Shown here: piece after piece, positions 43,026-51,349 of the stretch
How positions within the stretch are numbered: the first letter of the stretch is position 1
Layout of the letters: each line of letters starts with the position of its first letter
Origin: Vicinamibacteria bacterium
GTDB taxonomy: Bacteria > Acidobacteriota > Vicinamibacteria > Fen-336 > JAGNNV01
DNA length: 58,300 bases
Direction of reading: 5' to 3'
NCBI GenBank assembly: GCA_019694155.1
Contig: JAIBCN010000059.1
Coordinates: forward strand, 1-58,300
The notes under the pieces: generated by a model
Databases searched by the model: none
Seen by the model: only the letters and a program-made list of their open reading frames with translations
What the model was told of the DNA's origin: nothing
Position numbers and translations under genes: made by a program

Positions 43026-45635
43026 ATGGCCGCCAACTCCCGGACGCTCTGGCCCGAACTAAAAGGCGCCTGCCTGCTCGGCTTCGCGCTCATGATGCTG
43101 CTCTCCTTCGCCACCTACGATCCTCACGATCCGACGCCCTGGTTCAGCACCGGGGCGATAGGCGAGCCGCGCAACTGGATCGGGCGGTACGGCGCCTTCA
43201 TCTCCGAGCTTTTCCTGGGGCAGGGCTTCGGAATCGCCGCCTTCGTCCTGCCCCTGGGTCTGCTCGTCGCGGGCTGGCGGCTTCTGTGGCGCGAGGAGCT
43301 CGACGCCGCCGTCACCAAGAGCGTCGGCCTCGTGGCCCTCCTGCTCTCCACCGCGGGCTTCGCCTTCATCGCCTTGAAGACGGTCCCCTTCTCCGGCGAA
43401 CCGATCCGCGCCGGTGGGGCGGTCGGCGAGGCGATCGCCCTCTTCCTGAGCCTGCGCGTGGGACGATTCGGCGCGGTGGTCGTTCTCGGTCTTTCCCTTT
43501 TCACCGGCCTCATCCTCACCACGCAGTTCTCCTTCTCCGCGTTCCTCACCTCCCTCGTGGCGTGGATCGCCGAGCGCATCACCGCGGCCCGGGTGGCCTT
43601 CGCGCACTGGCGCGAAACCCGCCGCAAGGACCAGCTGCGCCAGCAGGTGATCAGGAAGCACGCGGCGAGGACCCAGGAAGGCGGCGAGGATGAGCAGGAT
43701 CTCCCCGTGATCGACCCGGCCGAGGCGCGCTTCATCGACCTCCCGCTGCACGAGACGACCTCGGCGGCGGCAGGTCCCACGCCGGCCCGGACAGCCGAGG
43801 CGCCTCGCCCCGTGGGCCTCGTGTTCGATCCCATTTCCGAGCCCGAGGCGTATCCGGTGCGGTCGAACCAGAGCATCACCGGCACGGGCCATCCCGTGGA
43901 GGCCTTCGCGCGGCCGTTCGAGGACCTCGATCTCCGTCCCGCCACACCCGTCGGCCCGTCGTCTCTCGGCCACCCGGACGAGGACCTCCTGCGTCCGGCG
44001 CCTATCGCCGTGACTCCCGTGCCGCCTCCACCGTCGGTGGTCCCCATCCAGAGTTCGATGATCCCGAACACCCCCGGGCCGGCCTCGGCGCCTCCCGGGC
44101 CGCCCATCGTGGAAGCACCCTCGCGCGCCGCCCTGCGCCGCAAGCGTGAGCCGCTCTCCCCCGAGGTGCAGAACGCGCGTTCCGCGGTCAAACGCGGCCG
44201 CTTCGCCCTTCCTCCCCTGAGCCTCCTCGATCCCACCGTCGCCGTCTCGAGCTTCGACCGCACGAAGCTCACCGATCGTGCGCGCGTGGTGGAGGCGAAG
44301 TGCAAGGAGTTCGGGGTCGCGGGCGCCATCGTCGAGATCCATCCCGGCCCGGTGGTCACCACCTACGAGTTCAAGCCGGATGCGGGCGTCAAGTACGCGA
44401 AGGTGGTCTCGCTCGCCGACGACCTCGCCCTCGCCCTCGAAGCGGAATCGGTCCGCATCGACCGCATGGGCGGCCGGGGCACCGTGGGCATCGAGATCCC
44501 GAACGAGGAGCGCGAGATGATCGGCCTGCGCGCGGTCCTCGACTCCGACCTCGCCAGGCGGTCCTCCGCCCGCCTGCTCATCGGCCTGGGCAAGAACGTG
44601 GCGGGCGACACCTACATCGCCGACCTCGCCACCATGCCCCACCTGCTCATCGCGGGCGCCACCGGCACGGGCAAGAGCGTGGGCCTCAACTGCATCATCG
44701 CGAGCCTTCTCTTCCACACCACCCCCGACGAATGCCGGCTGATCATGATCGATCCCAAGCGGCTCGAGCTCGGGGTCTACGAAGGCATCCCCCACCTCCT
44801 CGCGCCCGTCGTCACCGAACCCAAGCTCGCGGCCAACGTCCTCAAGTGGGCGGTGGGCGAGATGGACAAACGCACCCGCATCCTCGCCGCCGAAGGCGTG
44901 CGCAACATCGAACAGTTCAACAACATCATCAAGAGCGACGGCGAGGCCGAGTCCGGGCTCACCCCCCTCCACTACATCGTCATCGTGATCGATGAGCTCG
45001 CCGACCTCATGATGGTCTCGTCGAAGGAAGTCGAGGAGTCGATCACCCGCCTCGCCCAGATGGCCCGCGCGGTGGGCATCCATCTGATCCTCGCCACCCA
45101 GCGGCCCTCCGTCGACGTCATCACCGGCCTCATCAAGGCGAACTTCCCCGCGCGCATCTCCTTCCGCGTTTCGGCCAGGGTCGACTCGCGCACCATCCTC
45201 GACGCGAGCGGGGCCGAGCAGCTCCTCGGCCGCGGCGACATGCTCTTCCTGCCCCCGCAGAGTTCCCGGCTCGTGCGCGTGCACGGCGCCTATGTCTCGG
45301 AGAAGGAGATCGGCCGCATCACCGAATTCCTGCGCACCACCGGCGAGCCCACCTACGACACTTCGGTCGGCAAGACCGAGACGTCCGCCGCCGAGAAGGC
45401 GCGCGCGGAGGACCGCGATGATCTCTTCGACGAGTGCGCGCGCCTCGTGGTCGAACAGGGCCAGGCCTCGACCAGCATGCTGCAGCGCCGGTTCCGCATC
45501 GGCTTCTCCCGCGCGGGCCGGCTCATCGACCTCATGGAGCAGGACGGCATCATCGGCCCCGCCGACGGCGCGCGCCCGCGCGAGATCCTCGTTCCCAAGA
45601 ACTACTTCTCGGAAGTGGATTCGAGGCAGTCGTGA
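43026..45635 (+). CDS. ftsK: DNA translocase FtsK/SpoIIIE
   Basis: An 869-aa septal DNA pump that clears chromosome ends during division. Four membrane helices occupy about 10-190. A Pro/Ala-rich linker (about 200-385) leads to the alpha/beta motor (about 400-790) with Walker A GATGTGKSVGLN, VIVIDELADLMM and LATQRPSVDVITG. The C-terminal gamma winged-helix domain (about 800-865, STSMLQRRFRIGFSRAGRLI) reads KOPS-like sites. The ATG lies just after the RNase J stop; much longer upstream frames are antisense-like. The stop overlaps the ATG of the amidase gene by one base (TGATG). Confidence 0.96.
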   Translation: MAANSRTLWPELKGACLLGFALMMLLSFATYDPHDPTPWFSTGAIGEPRNWIGRYGAFISELFLGQGFGIAAFVLPLGLLVAGWRLLWREELDAAVTKSVGLVALLLSTAGFAFIALKTVPFSGEPIRAGGAVGEAIALFLSLRVGRFGAVVVLGLSLFTGLILTTQFSFSAFLTSLVAWIAERITAARVAFAHWRETRRKDQLRQQVIRKHAARTQEGGEDEQDLPVIDPAEARFIDLPLHETTSAAAGPTPARTAEAPRPVGLVFDPISEPEAYPVRSNQSITGTGHPVEAFARPFEDLDLRPATPVGPSSLGHPDEDLLRPAPIAVTPVPPPPSVVPIQSSMIPNTPGPASAPPGPPIVEAPSRAALRRKREPLSPEVQNARSAVKRGRFALPPLSLLDPTVAVSSFDRTKLTDRARVVEAKCKEFGVAGAIVEIHPGPVVTTYEFKPDAGVKYAKVVSLADDLALALEAESVRIDRMGGRGTVGIEIPNEEREMIGLRAVLDSDLARRSSARLLIGLGKNVAGDTYIADLATMPHLLIAGATGTGKSVGLNCIIASLLFHTTPDECRLIMIDPKRLELGVYEGIPHLLAPVVTEPKLAANVLKWAVGEMDKRTRILAAEGVRNIEQFNNIIKSDGEAESGLTPLHYIVIVIDELADLMMVSSKEVEESITRLAQMARAVGIHLILATQRPSVDVITGLIKANFPARISFRVSARVDSRTILDASGAEQLLGRGDMLFLPPQSSRLVRVHGAYVSEKEIGRITEFLRTTGEPTYDTSVGKTETSAAEKARAEDRDDLFDECARLVVEQGQASTSMLQRRFRIGFSRAGRLIDLMEQDGIIGPADGARPREILVPKNYFSEVDSRQS

Positions 45636-47806
45636 TGCGGCGGCCTCTGCGCCTGGCGGCGCTCGCCGTCTCTCTCCTCTGGCTTTGTCCGGCCTTCGTG
45701 AGTGATTCCGCCGCGGCCGCGCCGCAGAAGCGCGCGTCGCAGAAGAGCGGCCCCACGCCCCGGGCGAAGTCGACGCCCACGCCAAAGGCCGCCCCGAAAG
45801 CGACCCCGAGACCCGCTGCGAAATCCGGGCCGAAGGCCAGGGCCACGCCGACGCCTCCGCCCTCCAAGCCCGACCGCTCGCTCTTCCAGTCCGCCGAGCG
45901 GGCCGAAAAAGCGCTCCGCGCTTCCGCGCGGCTGAAGGCGAAGAAGGCCGAGTGGGAGAAGGTCGCGTCCGCCTATCGGACGGTGGTCGACCGCTACCCC
46001 CGAAGTCCGTATTGTGACGACGCCCTGCTCAACGCCGGCGATCTGCAGCGGGAAATGGGCGACCTCTTCAACAACCGGCGCTACTCGGACCAGGCTCTCG
46101 AGTCGTACGCCCTCATCGTCGACGAGTATCCGGGAAGCAGCCTCGGGGAACAGGCGCTCTTCGCGACCTACGAGATCCTGAACCAGCGGAACCAGAAGAG
46201 CGGCGCCAGAGAAGCGGCGGCGAAGTATCTCGCGGCCTATCCCGACGGCAAGCGCGCGCGGGCTCTCCGGCCAGTGGTGAGCGCGGCGAAGGCGGAAGCC
46301 CCGCCCAAAGCGGCGCCTGCGGAGAGGGCGGCCGCCGCCACCGGCGCTCCCACCGGCGGCTCCCAGTTCGAGCGCACCGCGACCTCGACGGGGCACGTGC
46401 AGATCTTCGGCGTCCGCTTCTGGAGCGGCGAATCCTCGACCCGGGTGGTCATCGACCTCGACCACAAGGTGGAGATCAAGCAGGACCGGCTGCAGGACCC
46501 GCCGCGGCTCTTCGTGGACCTCATCGGCACCAGGCTCCATCCCAATCTGGTGGGCAAGACCTTCCCCGTGGGGAACGCTTTCCTGAAGCAGATCCGCATC
46601 GGCGTCAATCGCGAGAACGTCGTGCGCGTGGTCATCGACTTCGGCGAAGCGTCGAGCCACAACGTGTTCTTCCTTTCCGACCCCGAACGACTGGTCATCG
46701 ACGTGCGCGGTGAAGGTGCCAAGGGTGTGCGCGCGGCGGGTTCGGAGACGAAGCCGTCCGCCTCCCCGACGCCCTCGGGAGCTCCGACTCCCGAAGTGCT
46801 CGAGAGTGTCGAGGTGAAGCAGCAGGTCCCCGTGCTGCCCGAGCCCGTCCCTTCCGAAACGGAGCCCGCGGCGACCCCCACCCCCGTCGAGGCGCCGACC
46901 CCCGCCCCCACCGTGCGCCCCGCCCCGCGCGTGGAGCCGACTCCGCCCCCCACTCCCACCCCGGCCCCGCGCGCCACCGCGTCCCCGTCGCCGCCCGCGT
47001 CCACGAACGGCGCCCCCGCGAAGAACCGGGATGGCAGCTACTCCCTGGCCCGCCAGCTCGGCCTGGGCGCGCGGCGCATCGCGCTCGACGCCGGCCACGG
47101 CGGCCACGATCCGGGCGCCATCGGGCGCGGCGGCACCCAGGAGAAGGACATCACCCTCGCCATCGTGCTGAAGCTCGAGAAGCTGCTGCGCACCGAACTG
47201 GGAGCGGACGTGGTGATGACCCGCGATACCGACGTCTTCATTCCGCTCGAGGAGCGCACGGCCATCGCAAACTCGTCGGGCGCCGACCTCTTCCTCTCCG
47301 TCCACATCAACTCCGCGCGCAACAGCGCGGGGCGCGGCCTCGAGACGTACTACCTGAGCTTCGCCAAGAACGCGGCCGCGGAGGAGCTCGCGGCGCGCGA
47401 GAACGCGATCTCCCAGGCCACCATGAAGGACCTCAACAACCTCGTGAAGGCGATCACCACCAACAGCAAGATCGACGAGAGCCGCGACTTCGCGAGCCTG
47501 ATCCAGCGCTACAACGTGGAGGGACTCTCTCCCTCCTTCGAGGGAGTGCTCGACCGGGGCGTGCACACCGCGCCCTTCTACGTGCTGATCGGCGCCAACA
47601 TGCCGAGCATCCTGACCGAGGTGGGCTTCATCTCGAACCCCGTGGAGGAGCGCTGGCTCAAGTCGGACGAGTACCAGGAGAAGCTCGCCGAGTCCCTTCT
47701 CGAGGGCGTGCGCTCGTACCTGGGCCAGTTGAACCGCACCCAGACCACCAAGCTCGGCGCGCGGCCGGGGGCGCGGGTGGCCGCGCGCGGCCGGTCGAAG
47801 AGATAG
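45635..47806 (+). CDS. amiC: N-acetylmuramoyl-L-alanine amidase with AMIN domain
   Basis: A 723-aa exported amidase that splits the peptide from septal peptidoglycan. It has a signal peptide (about 1-28), a Pro/Lys/Thr-rich segment, a TPR-like helical region (about 85-210) and an AMIN targeting domain (about 240-355, VQIFGVRFWSGESSTRVVID). A long Pro/Thr-rich linker leads to the catalytic amidase_3 domain (about 470-700). Zinc and catalytic residues appear in IALDAGHGGHDPGAIG, FLSVHINSA and LTEVGFISNP. A TPR segment in front of AMIN is unusual, as most AmiC proteins begin with AMIN. One-base overlap with ftsK couples DNA segregation and cell separation. Confidence 0.93.
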   Translation: MRRPLRLAALAVSLLWLCPAFVSDSAAAAPQKRASQKSGPTPRAKSTPTPKAAPKATPRPAAKSGPKARATPTPPPSKPDRSLFQSAERAEKALRASARLKAKKAEWEKVASAYRTVVDRYPRSPYCDDALLNAGDLQREMGDLFNNRRYSDQALESYALIVDEYPGSSLGEQALFATYEILNQRNQKSGAREAAAKYLAAYPDGKRARALRPVVSAAKAEAPPKAAPAERAAAATGAPTGGSQFERTATSTGHVQIFGVRFWSGESSTRVVIDLDHKVEIKQDRLQDPPRLFVDLIGTRLHPNLVGKTFPVGNAFLKQIRIGVNRENVVRVVIDFGEASSHNVFFLSDPERLVIDVRGEGAKGVRAAGSETKPSASPTPSGAPTPEVLESVEVKQQVPVLPEPVPSETEPAATPTPVEAPTPAPTVRPAPRVEPTPPPTPTPAPRATASPSPPASTNGAPAKNRDGSYSLARQLGLGARRIALDAGHGGHDPGAIGRGGTQEKDITLAIVLKLEKLLRTELGADVVMTRDTDVFIPLEERTAIANSSGADLFLSVHINSARNSAGRGLETYYLSFAKNAAAEELAARENAISQATMKDLNNLVKAITTNSKIDESRDFASLIQRYNVEGLSPSFEGVLDRGVHTAPFYVLIGANMPSILTEVGFISNPVEERWLKSDEYQEKLAESLLEGVRSYLGQLNRTQTTKLGARPGARVAARGRSKR

Positions 47807-47834
47807 AGAGCCCCGAGGCTCTAAGCTTGGGCTC

Positions 47835-48152
47835 GTGAATCCCCAGGCCAACGCGACGCCGGTCCCCGGCGCCACCGCCACCCCCATGACGGCCGCCGCG
47901 ACTCCCGTCCCGAGCCCCGCCCGCGGACGAAACGCGTTCTCCGCGATTCCGCGGCCCTCCCTCAAGCCGGGCGAGGTGATCACGTGGGTGAAGATGGACC
48001 GCCCCAAGCTCGCCCTGGGCGAGATCATCGTGGGCTCCTTCGCCCTGGCGGGGCTGGTGATGCTCCTGTCCATGGCCGCGGGCGTCGCCCTCGGACATTT
48101 CCGTTCGAAGCGTACGGGGACGCCCGGCACCCAGGGGCTCGGTCTGCGCTAG
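47835..48152 (+). CDS. Small single-pass membrane protein, function unknown
   Basis: A 105-aa protein starting at GTG. The first 50 residues are Ala/Pro/Thr-rich and disordered, and a short polar stretch follows (EVITWVKMDRPKL). One membrane helix lies at about 65-86 (IIVGSFALAGLVMLLSMAAG), with a short basic tail (FRSKRTGT). A TAAGCT box ends 7 nt before the start. It lies 28 bp after the amidase gene and may be part of that division cluster. I do not recognise it. Confidence 0.65.
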   Translation: MNPQANATPVPGATATPMTAAATPVPSPARGRNAFSAIPRPSLKPGEVITWVKMDRPKLALGEIIVGSFALAGLVMLLSMAAGVALGHFRSKRTGTPGTQGLGLR

Positions 48153-48182
48153 GCGCCAGAATCACGCGCCGCGTTATGGCGC

Positions 48183-48212
48183 TTGACATGAAATAACGCA
48201 TCGCGTTATCTT
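48183..48212 (+). promoter_or_regulatory. Sigma-70 promoter of the PhaR-like gene, probably leaderless
   Basis: TTGACA (48183-48188), an 18-nt spacer and TATCTT (48207-48212). The start codon at 48224 is 11 nt after the -10 box, so the mRNA would have almost no leader, and no ribosome site is visible. Confidence 0.65.
48193..48209. promoter_or_regulatory. Palindromic operator ATAACGC-ATC-GCGTTAT
   Basis: Perfect 7-bp arms with a 3-nt centre lie exactly between the -35 and -10 elements, and a third half site (GCGTTAT) lies at 48171-48177. It fits autoregulation by the PhaR-like protein encoded next, but the binder is not proven. Confidence 0.65.
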
Positions 48213-48223
48213 GCGGGCGTCCG

Positions 48224-48832
48224 ATGCCCCGCCTGATCACCCGTCACGCCAACCGCAAGCTCTACGACCCCACGGCGAAGCGCTACGTCTCCCTCGCCGA
48301 CATCGTGGACCTGGTGGTGGCGGGCGAGTCGGTCCGCGTGGTCGAGCACCCGGGCGGCCTCGACGCCACCCCGAGGATCCTCGCCCAGGCCCTGGTCGAC
48401 CTGGTGAAGCGCCGGGCCCGCTCCCTTCCCGGCGGCCTGATGGAGACGCTCCTCCGCCTCGCCGGGGGAGCGAAGATCCCGCAGGGAGAAGTGGCCCCCA
48501 TCAAGGACCTCGCCGAGCGCGCGCGGCGCGAGGCCGAAGCCATCGCCGCCCGGCTCGTGGCCCGGGGCCGGCTCGGCATCGAGGAGGCGCTGCACCTCCG
48601 CAAAGAGGTCGAGACCGCGATCCACAACGGCGTGCAGGCGGCGGAGAGCGCCGCGCGGAGCCCGATGCCCGCCCTGCAGCCGGGCCGCGCCGTCCGCACC
48701 ATCGCCAGTCTCGCCCGCGAGCTCAAGGCCCTCGAGACCATCGTCGCCGCTCCGGGCGCGGCGTCCTCTCAAGCGGCGGCTCGGAGCACCCGGGCCGCCC
48801 GCAAATCGTCGTCCAGAAAACCAAGGAGTTAG
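48224..48832 (+). CDS. phaR: PhaR-like polyhydroxyalkanoate accumulation regulator
   Basis: A 202-aa protein. Residues about 3-60 match the PHA-accumulation-regulator DNA-binding domain (ITRHANRKLYDPTAKRYVSL and ADIVDLVVAGESVRVVEH). A helical middle and an Ala/Arg/Ser-rich tail follow. PhaR proteins repress phasin genes and are titrated away by binding storage granules. The neighbour six bases downstream is a phasin-like gene, as in known phaR-phaP pairs. A strong palindrome overlaps the promoter, consistent with self-repression. No PhaC synthase or PHB depolymerase is in view, so the granule may not be PHA. The tail composition is odd for the family. Confidence 0.85.
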   Translation: MPRLITRHANRKLYDPTAKRYVSLADIVDLVVAGESVRVVEHPGGLDATPRILAQALVDLVKRRARSLPGGLMETLLRLAGGAKIPQGEVAPIKDLAERARREAEAIAARLVARGRLGIEEALHLRKEVETAIHNGVQAAESAARSPMPALQPGRAVRTIASLARELKALETIVAAPGAASSQAAARSTRAARKSSSRKPRS

Positions 48833-48837
48833 AAACC

Positions 48838-49242
48838 ATGCCCCCCAAGAAGAGCCGCAAGAGCGCGAAGAAGATGTCCGCCAAGGGCGAACCCGTCAAG
48901 GTCGTCCACGGCCGCCGGGAAGCCCTGAAGACCGCCAAGGAGCGGGTCGAAGCCCTCATCGAGAGCGGCAAGCCCGCGCTCGAGCGGGCCCAGGCTTTCG
49001 CGAGCGAAACCGGCAGGAACCTCTCGAAGCAGACCAAGGCGATCCGCAAGGACATCGCCCACCGAGTGTCCGACCTCGGCGTCCTCGTCGAGAAAGAGCG
49101 AAAGAGCCTTGGCCGCAAAGTGGAGGGCGCGGTGAAAACCACGCTCGCCTCCCTGAACATCCCCACCCGCTCCGAGATCAACCTGCTCGCCAAGAGGGTC
49201 GAGGAACTCTCGCGCAAGATCGATAGCCTGAAGCGCAGGTAG
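48838..49242 (+). CDS. Phasin-like granule-associated protein
   Basis: A 134-aa basic, helical protein. It begins with a Lys-rich tail (PPKKSRKSAKK) resembling the histone-like tail of PhaF, followed by amphipathic helices (about 25-100) and a coiled-coil end (NIPTRSEINLLAKRVEELS). Phasins coat storage granules, and those with Lys/Ala tails also tether granules to DNA. AAGGAG lies before the ATG at good spacing, and the gene is tightly linked to the PhaR-like gene. Its C-terminal motif is shared with the small coiled-coil protein at 53460-53786, which suggests both belong to one coat. Confidence 0.8.
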   Translation: MPPKKSRKSAKKMSAKGEPVKVVHGRREALKTAKERVEALIESGKPALERAQAFASETGRNLSKQTKAIRKDIAHRVSDLGVLVEKERKSLGRKVEGAVKTTLASLNIPTRSEINLLAKRVEELSRKIDSLKRR

Positions 49243-49284
49243 GCCTCCCGCGCGAAGCTTTTCCGCGTAGGCTAGGCCTCCAGG

Positions 49285-50475
49285 ATGAAGCCCGCAGCGA
49301 AGGGTCGAAGTCGAAGGAAGCGATCGAAGATCGCGCTCGTCTGCGCGGGCGGAGGCGTCACCGGCGCCCTCTACGAGATCGGGTGCCTCAAGGCGCTCGA
49401 CGAGACCCTCGATCTCGATCTCACCAACCTCGACTTCTACGTCGGGGTGAGCGGCGGGGCCTTCGTGGCCTCGCTCCTTGCCTCGGGCTTCGGCCCCGGC
49501 GAGATGTACCGCGAGATCACCACCGGAGGGGCGAGCCCCTTCGGGGTTCCCGCGGCGGCCATCTTCAGGCTCGGGGTCGCCGAGTACGCCCGGCGCGCCC
49601 TGCGGCTTCCGAGCGCCGCCTTCAAGGCCGCGCAGGCGCTCTTCTCCGGCGACACCTCCTCGCCGCGCGACATCTTCCTTCCCTTCCTCGAGGTGATTCC
49701 CCCGGGCCTGCTCGACAACTCGGGGGTCGAGGAGTTCCTCCGCAACCTCCTCGAGCGGTTCAACAAGACGAACGATTTCGACGCGCTGCATGCTCCCCTC
49801 CGCATCATCGCGGTGGACCTCGACCGCGGCGAGACGGTGGCTTTCGGAGACTCGAAGCACCGCACGGTGTCCGTCTCCGAAGCGGTCCAGGCCTCCACCG
49901 CGCTCCCCGGCCTCTATCGCCCCGTGCATCTGAAGGGCAGGGACTATGTCGACGGAGGCGTCACCAAGACCGCGCACATCAACCTCGCCATCCGGCAGGG
50001 CGCGGATCTCGTGATCTGCATCAATCCGCTGGTCCCCATCCTGAACGGCGCCTCCCGCAGTTCGCTGGGGCCGCTGTCGAGCCACGGCGTCGACACCGTG
50101 CTGGGGCAGGTTCTGCGCATCCTCATCCACGGCCGGTTCGAGTACGGGATGGACCGCTATCGCACCGAGCATCCCGAGGTGGACATCCTTCTCCTCGAGC
50201 CCACGCGCGACGACCTCACCATGTTCCGCTACGACATCATGCGCTATTCCGCGCGCAAGGCCCTCACCCGCCACGGCCGCATGTCGGCGCTCGAAACCCT
50301 CAGGCACAGGAAGACCTCGCTCGCGCAGACCCTCGCGCGCCACGGCGTCCGCTTCAAGCACGCGCCGCTGCTGAACCGCGTTCCCGAGCGGCCGGCCGAG
50401 GAGCACAAGGCCCAGAGCGCACAGGCTCTCGCGGCCTCCCTCGACGTCCTCGAACGGTCTCTGGCCGCCCGGTAG
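49285..50475 (+). CDS. Patatin-like phospholipase/lipase
   Basis: A 396-aa patatin-family acyl hydrolase. The oxyanion hole is CAGGGVTGALYEIG (about 20-33), the catalytic serine is in GVSGGA (Ser about 56), and the acid is in the later VDGGV (DG/A motif, about 217). A basic N-terminus without a signal peptide places it in the cytoplasm. It follows the phasin gene by 42 bp, with a TAGGCT box 11 nt before the ATG. Patatins cut phospholipids, triacylglycerols or PHA-bound acyl chains. Beside phasin genes it may release acyl groups from granules, which is inference. Confidence 0.93.
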   Translation: MKPAAKGRSRRKRSKIALVCAGGGVTGALYEIGCLKALDETLDLDLTNLDFYVGVSGGAFVASLLASGFGPGEMYREITTGGASPFGVPAAAIFRLGVAEYARRALRLPSAAFKAAQALFSGDTSSPRDIFLPFLEVIPPGLLDNSGVEEFLRNLLERFNKTNDFDALHAPLRIIAVDLDRGETVAFGDSKHRTVSVSEAVQASTALPGLYRPVHLKGRDYVDGGVTKTAHINLAIRQGADLVICINPLVPILNGASRSSLGPLSSHGVDTVLGQVLRILIHGRFEYGMDRYRTEHPEVDILLLEPTRDDLTMFRYDIMRYSARKALTRHGRMSALETLRHRKTSLAQTLARHGVRFKHAPLLNRVPERPAEEHKAQSAQALAASLDVLERSLAAR

Positions 50476-50494
50476 CCTGAAGCGCCCCCGCGCG

Positions 50495-51334
50495 CTAGTC
50501 GGCCTTCACTCCCGTCATGGCGGCGCAAAGCGCCCAGAGCTTCTCCTCCTCGGCCTCGTTCTCGAACCGGCAGCGGCGCTCCCGCCGGTCCACGTAGAAA
50601 AGACCGGTCCGCCCCTCGACCTCCGGGGATGTGGCGAGCCACAACGTGGTATCAGCACCCTCCTTCGGGCTCCGGCCCAGTCGCGACATGACGAGCCCCG
50701 CGAGTTTTCCGATCACTCCCCCGCCCTTGCCGAAGAGCCCGGTGGCGACGCCGCCCGGATGCATGGAGTTCGCGGTGACCCTGGCGCCTTCAAGCCGCCG
50801 GGACAGGGCGCGCGTCCACATGCGGTTCGCCTGCTTGCTCTGCGCGTAGGAGGCGACGCCCGTGTAGCGCCGCCGCTTGAAGGAGACATCGGTGAGGTCG
50901 AGATCGCGCGCGAGATCGGACGCGACACTCACCACGCGGGCCCGCGGGGCCTTTTCGAGCGCCGGTCTCAGCAGCGCCGTGGTGAGGAAGTACCCGAGCT
51001 GGTTCGTGGCCCACACGAGTTCGATCCCCTCCGCGGTCTCTCGCCTCGAAGTGGACCAGGTCCCGGCGTTGTTCACGAGAACGTCGAGGGACTCGTGGGC
51101 GGAGAGGAAAGCATCCGCGAAGGAGCGGATGCTTCTTCCCGAGGAGAAGTCGACCTCCAGCACCGAGGGAGCCTCCCGCGCCCCCGCCGCGATGTCCCTG
51201 GCCGCGGCCTCGCCCCTCTCGCGCGACCGTGCCGCGAGAACCACGAAGTACCCGGCGTGGAAGAGGCCGCGCGCGATCTCGAGGCCGATTCCCGCCGAAC
51301 CGCCGGTGACCAGGGCCACCCTGGGCGCGCCCAA
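50495..51334 (-). CDS. Short-chain dehydrogenase/reductase
   Basis: A 279-aa classical or retinol-dehydrogenase-type SDR. It shows the NAD(P)-site GGSAGIGLEIA (about 11-21), VNNAGTWS (about 86), SVAS with the catalytic Ser (about 135) and YAQSKQ with Tyr/Lys (about 160-165). The start is TTG with GGGAGG six bases before it, 15 bp after the acyltransferase stop. It is the last gene of a five-gene minus-strand operon. SDRs of this type reduce acyl aldehydes or oxidise alcohols, so a partner role to the acyl-CoA reductase is plausible. Confidence 0.9.
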   Translation of the reverse strand: MGAPRVALVTGGSAGIGLEIARGLFHAGYFVVLAARSRERGEAAARDIAAGAREAPSVLEVDFSSGRSIRSFADAFLSAHESLDVLVNNAGTWSTSRRETAEGIELVWATNQLGYFLTTALLRPALEKAPRARVVSVASDLARDLDLTDVSFKRRRYTGVASYAQSKQANRMWTRALSRRLEGARVTANSMHPGGVATGLFGKGGGVIGKLAGLVMSRLGRSPKEGADTTLWLATSPEVEGRTGLFYVDRRERRCRFENEAEEEKLWALCAAMTGVKAD

Positions 51335-51349
51335 TGCCTGCCTCCCGGT

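Noticed and set aside
45740..47000. Pro/Thr/Ala-rich repeats in the amidase gene
   Set aside because: They are disordered linkers in one protein. The DNA is compositionally biased but not a tandem repeat or CRISPR.
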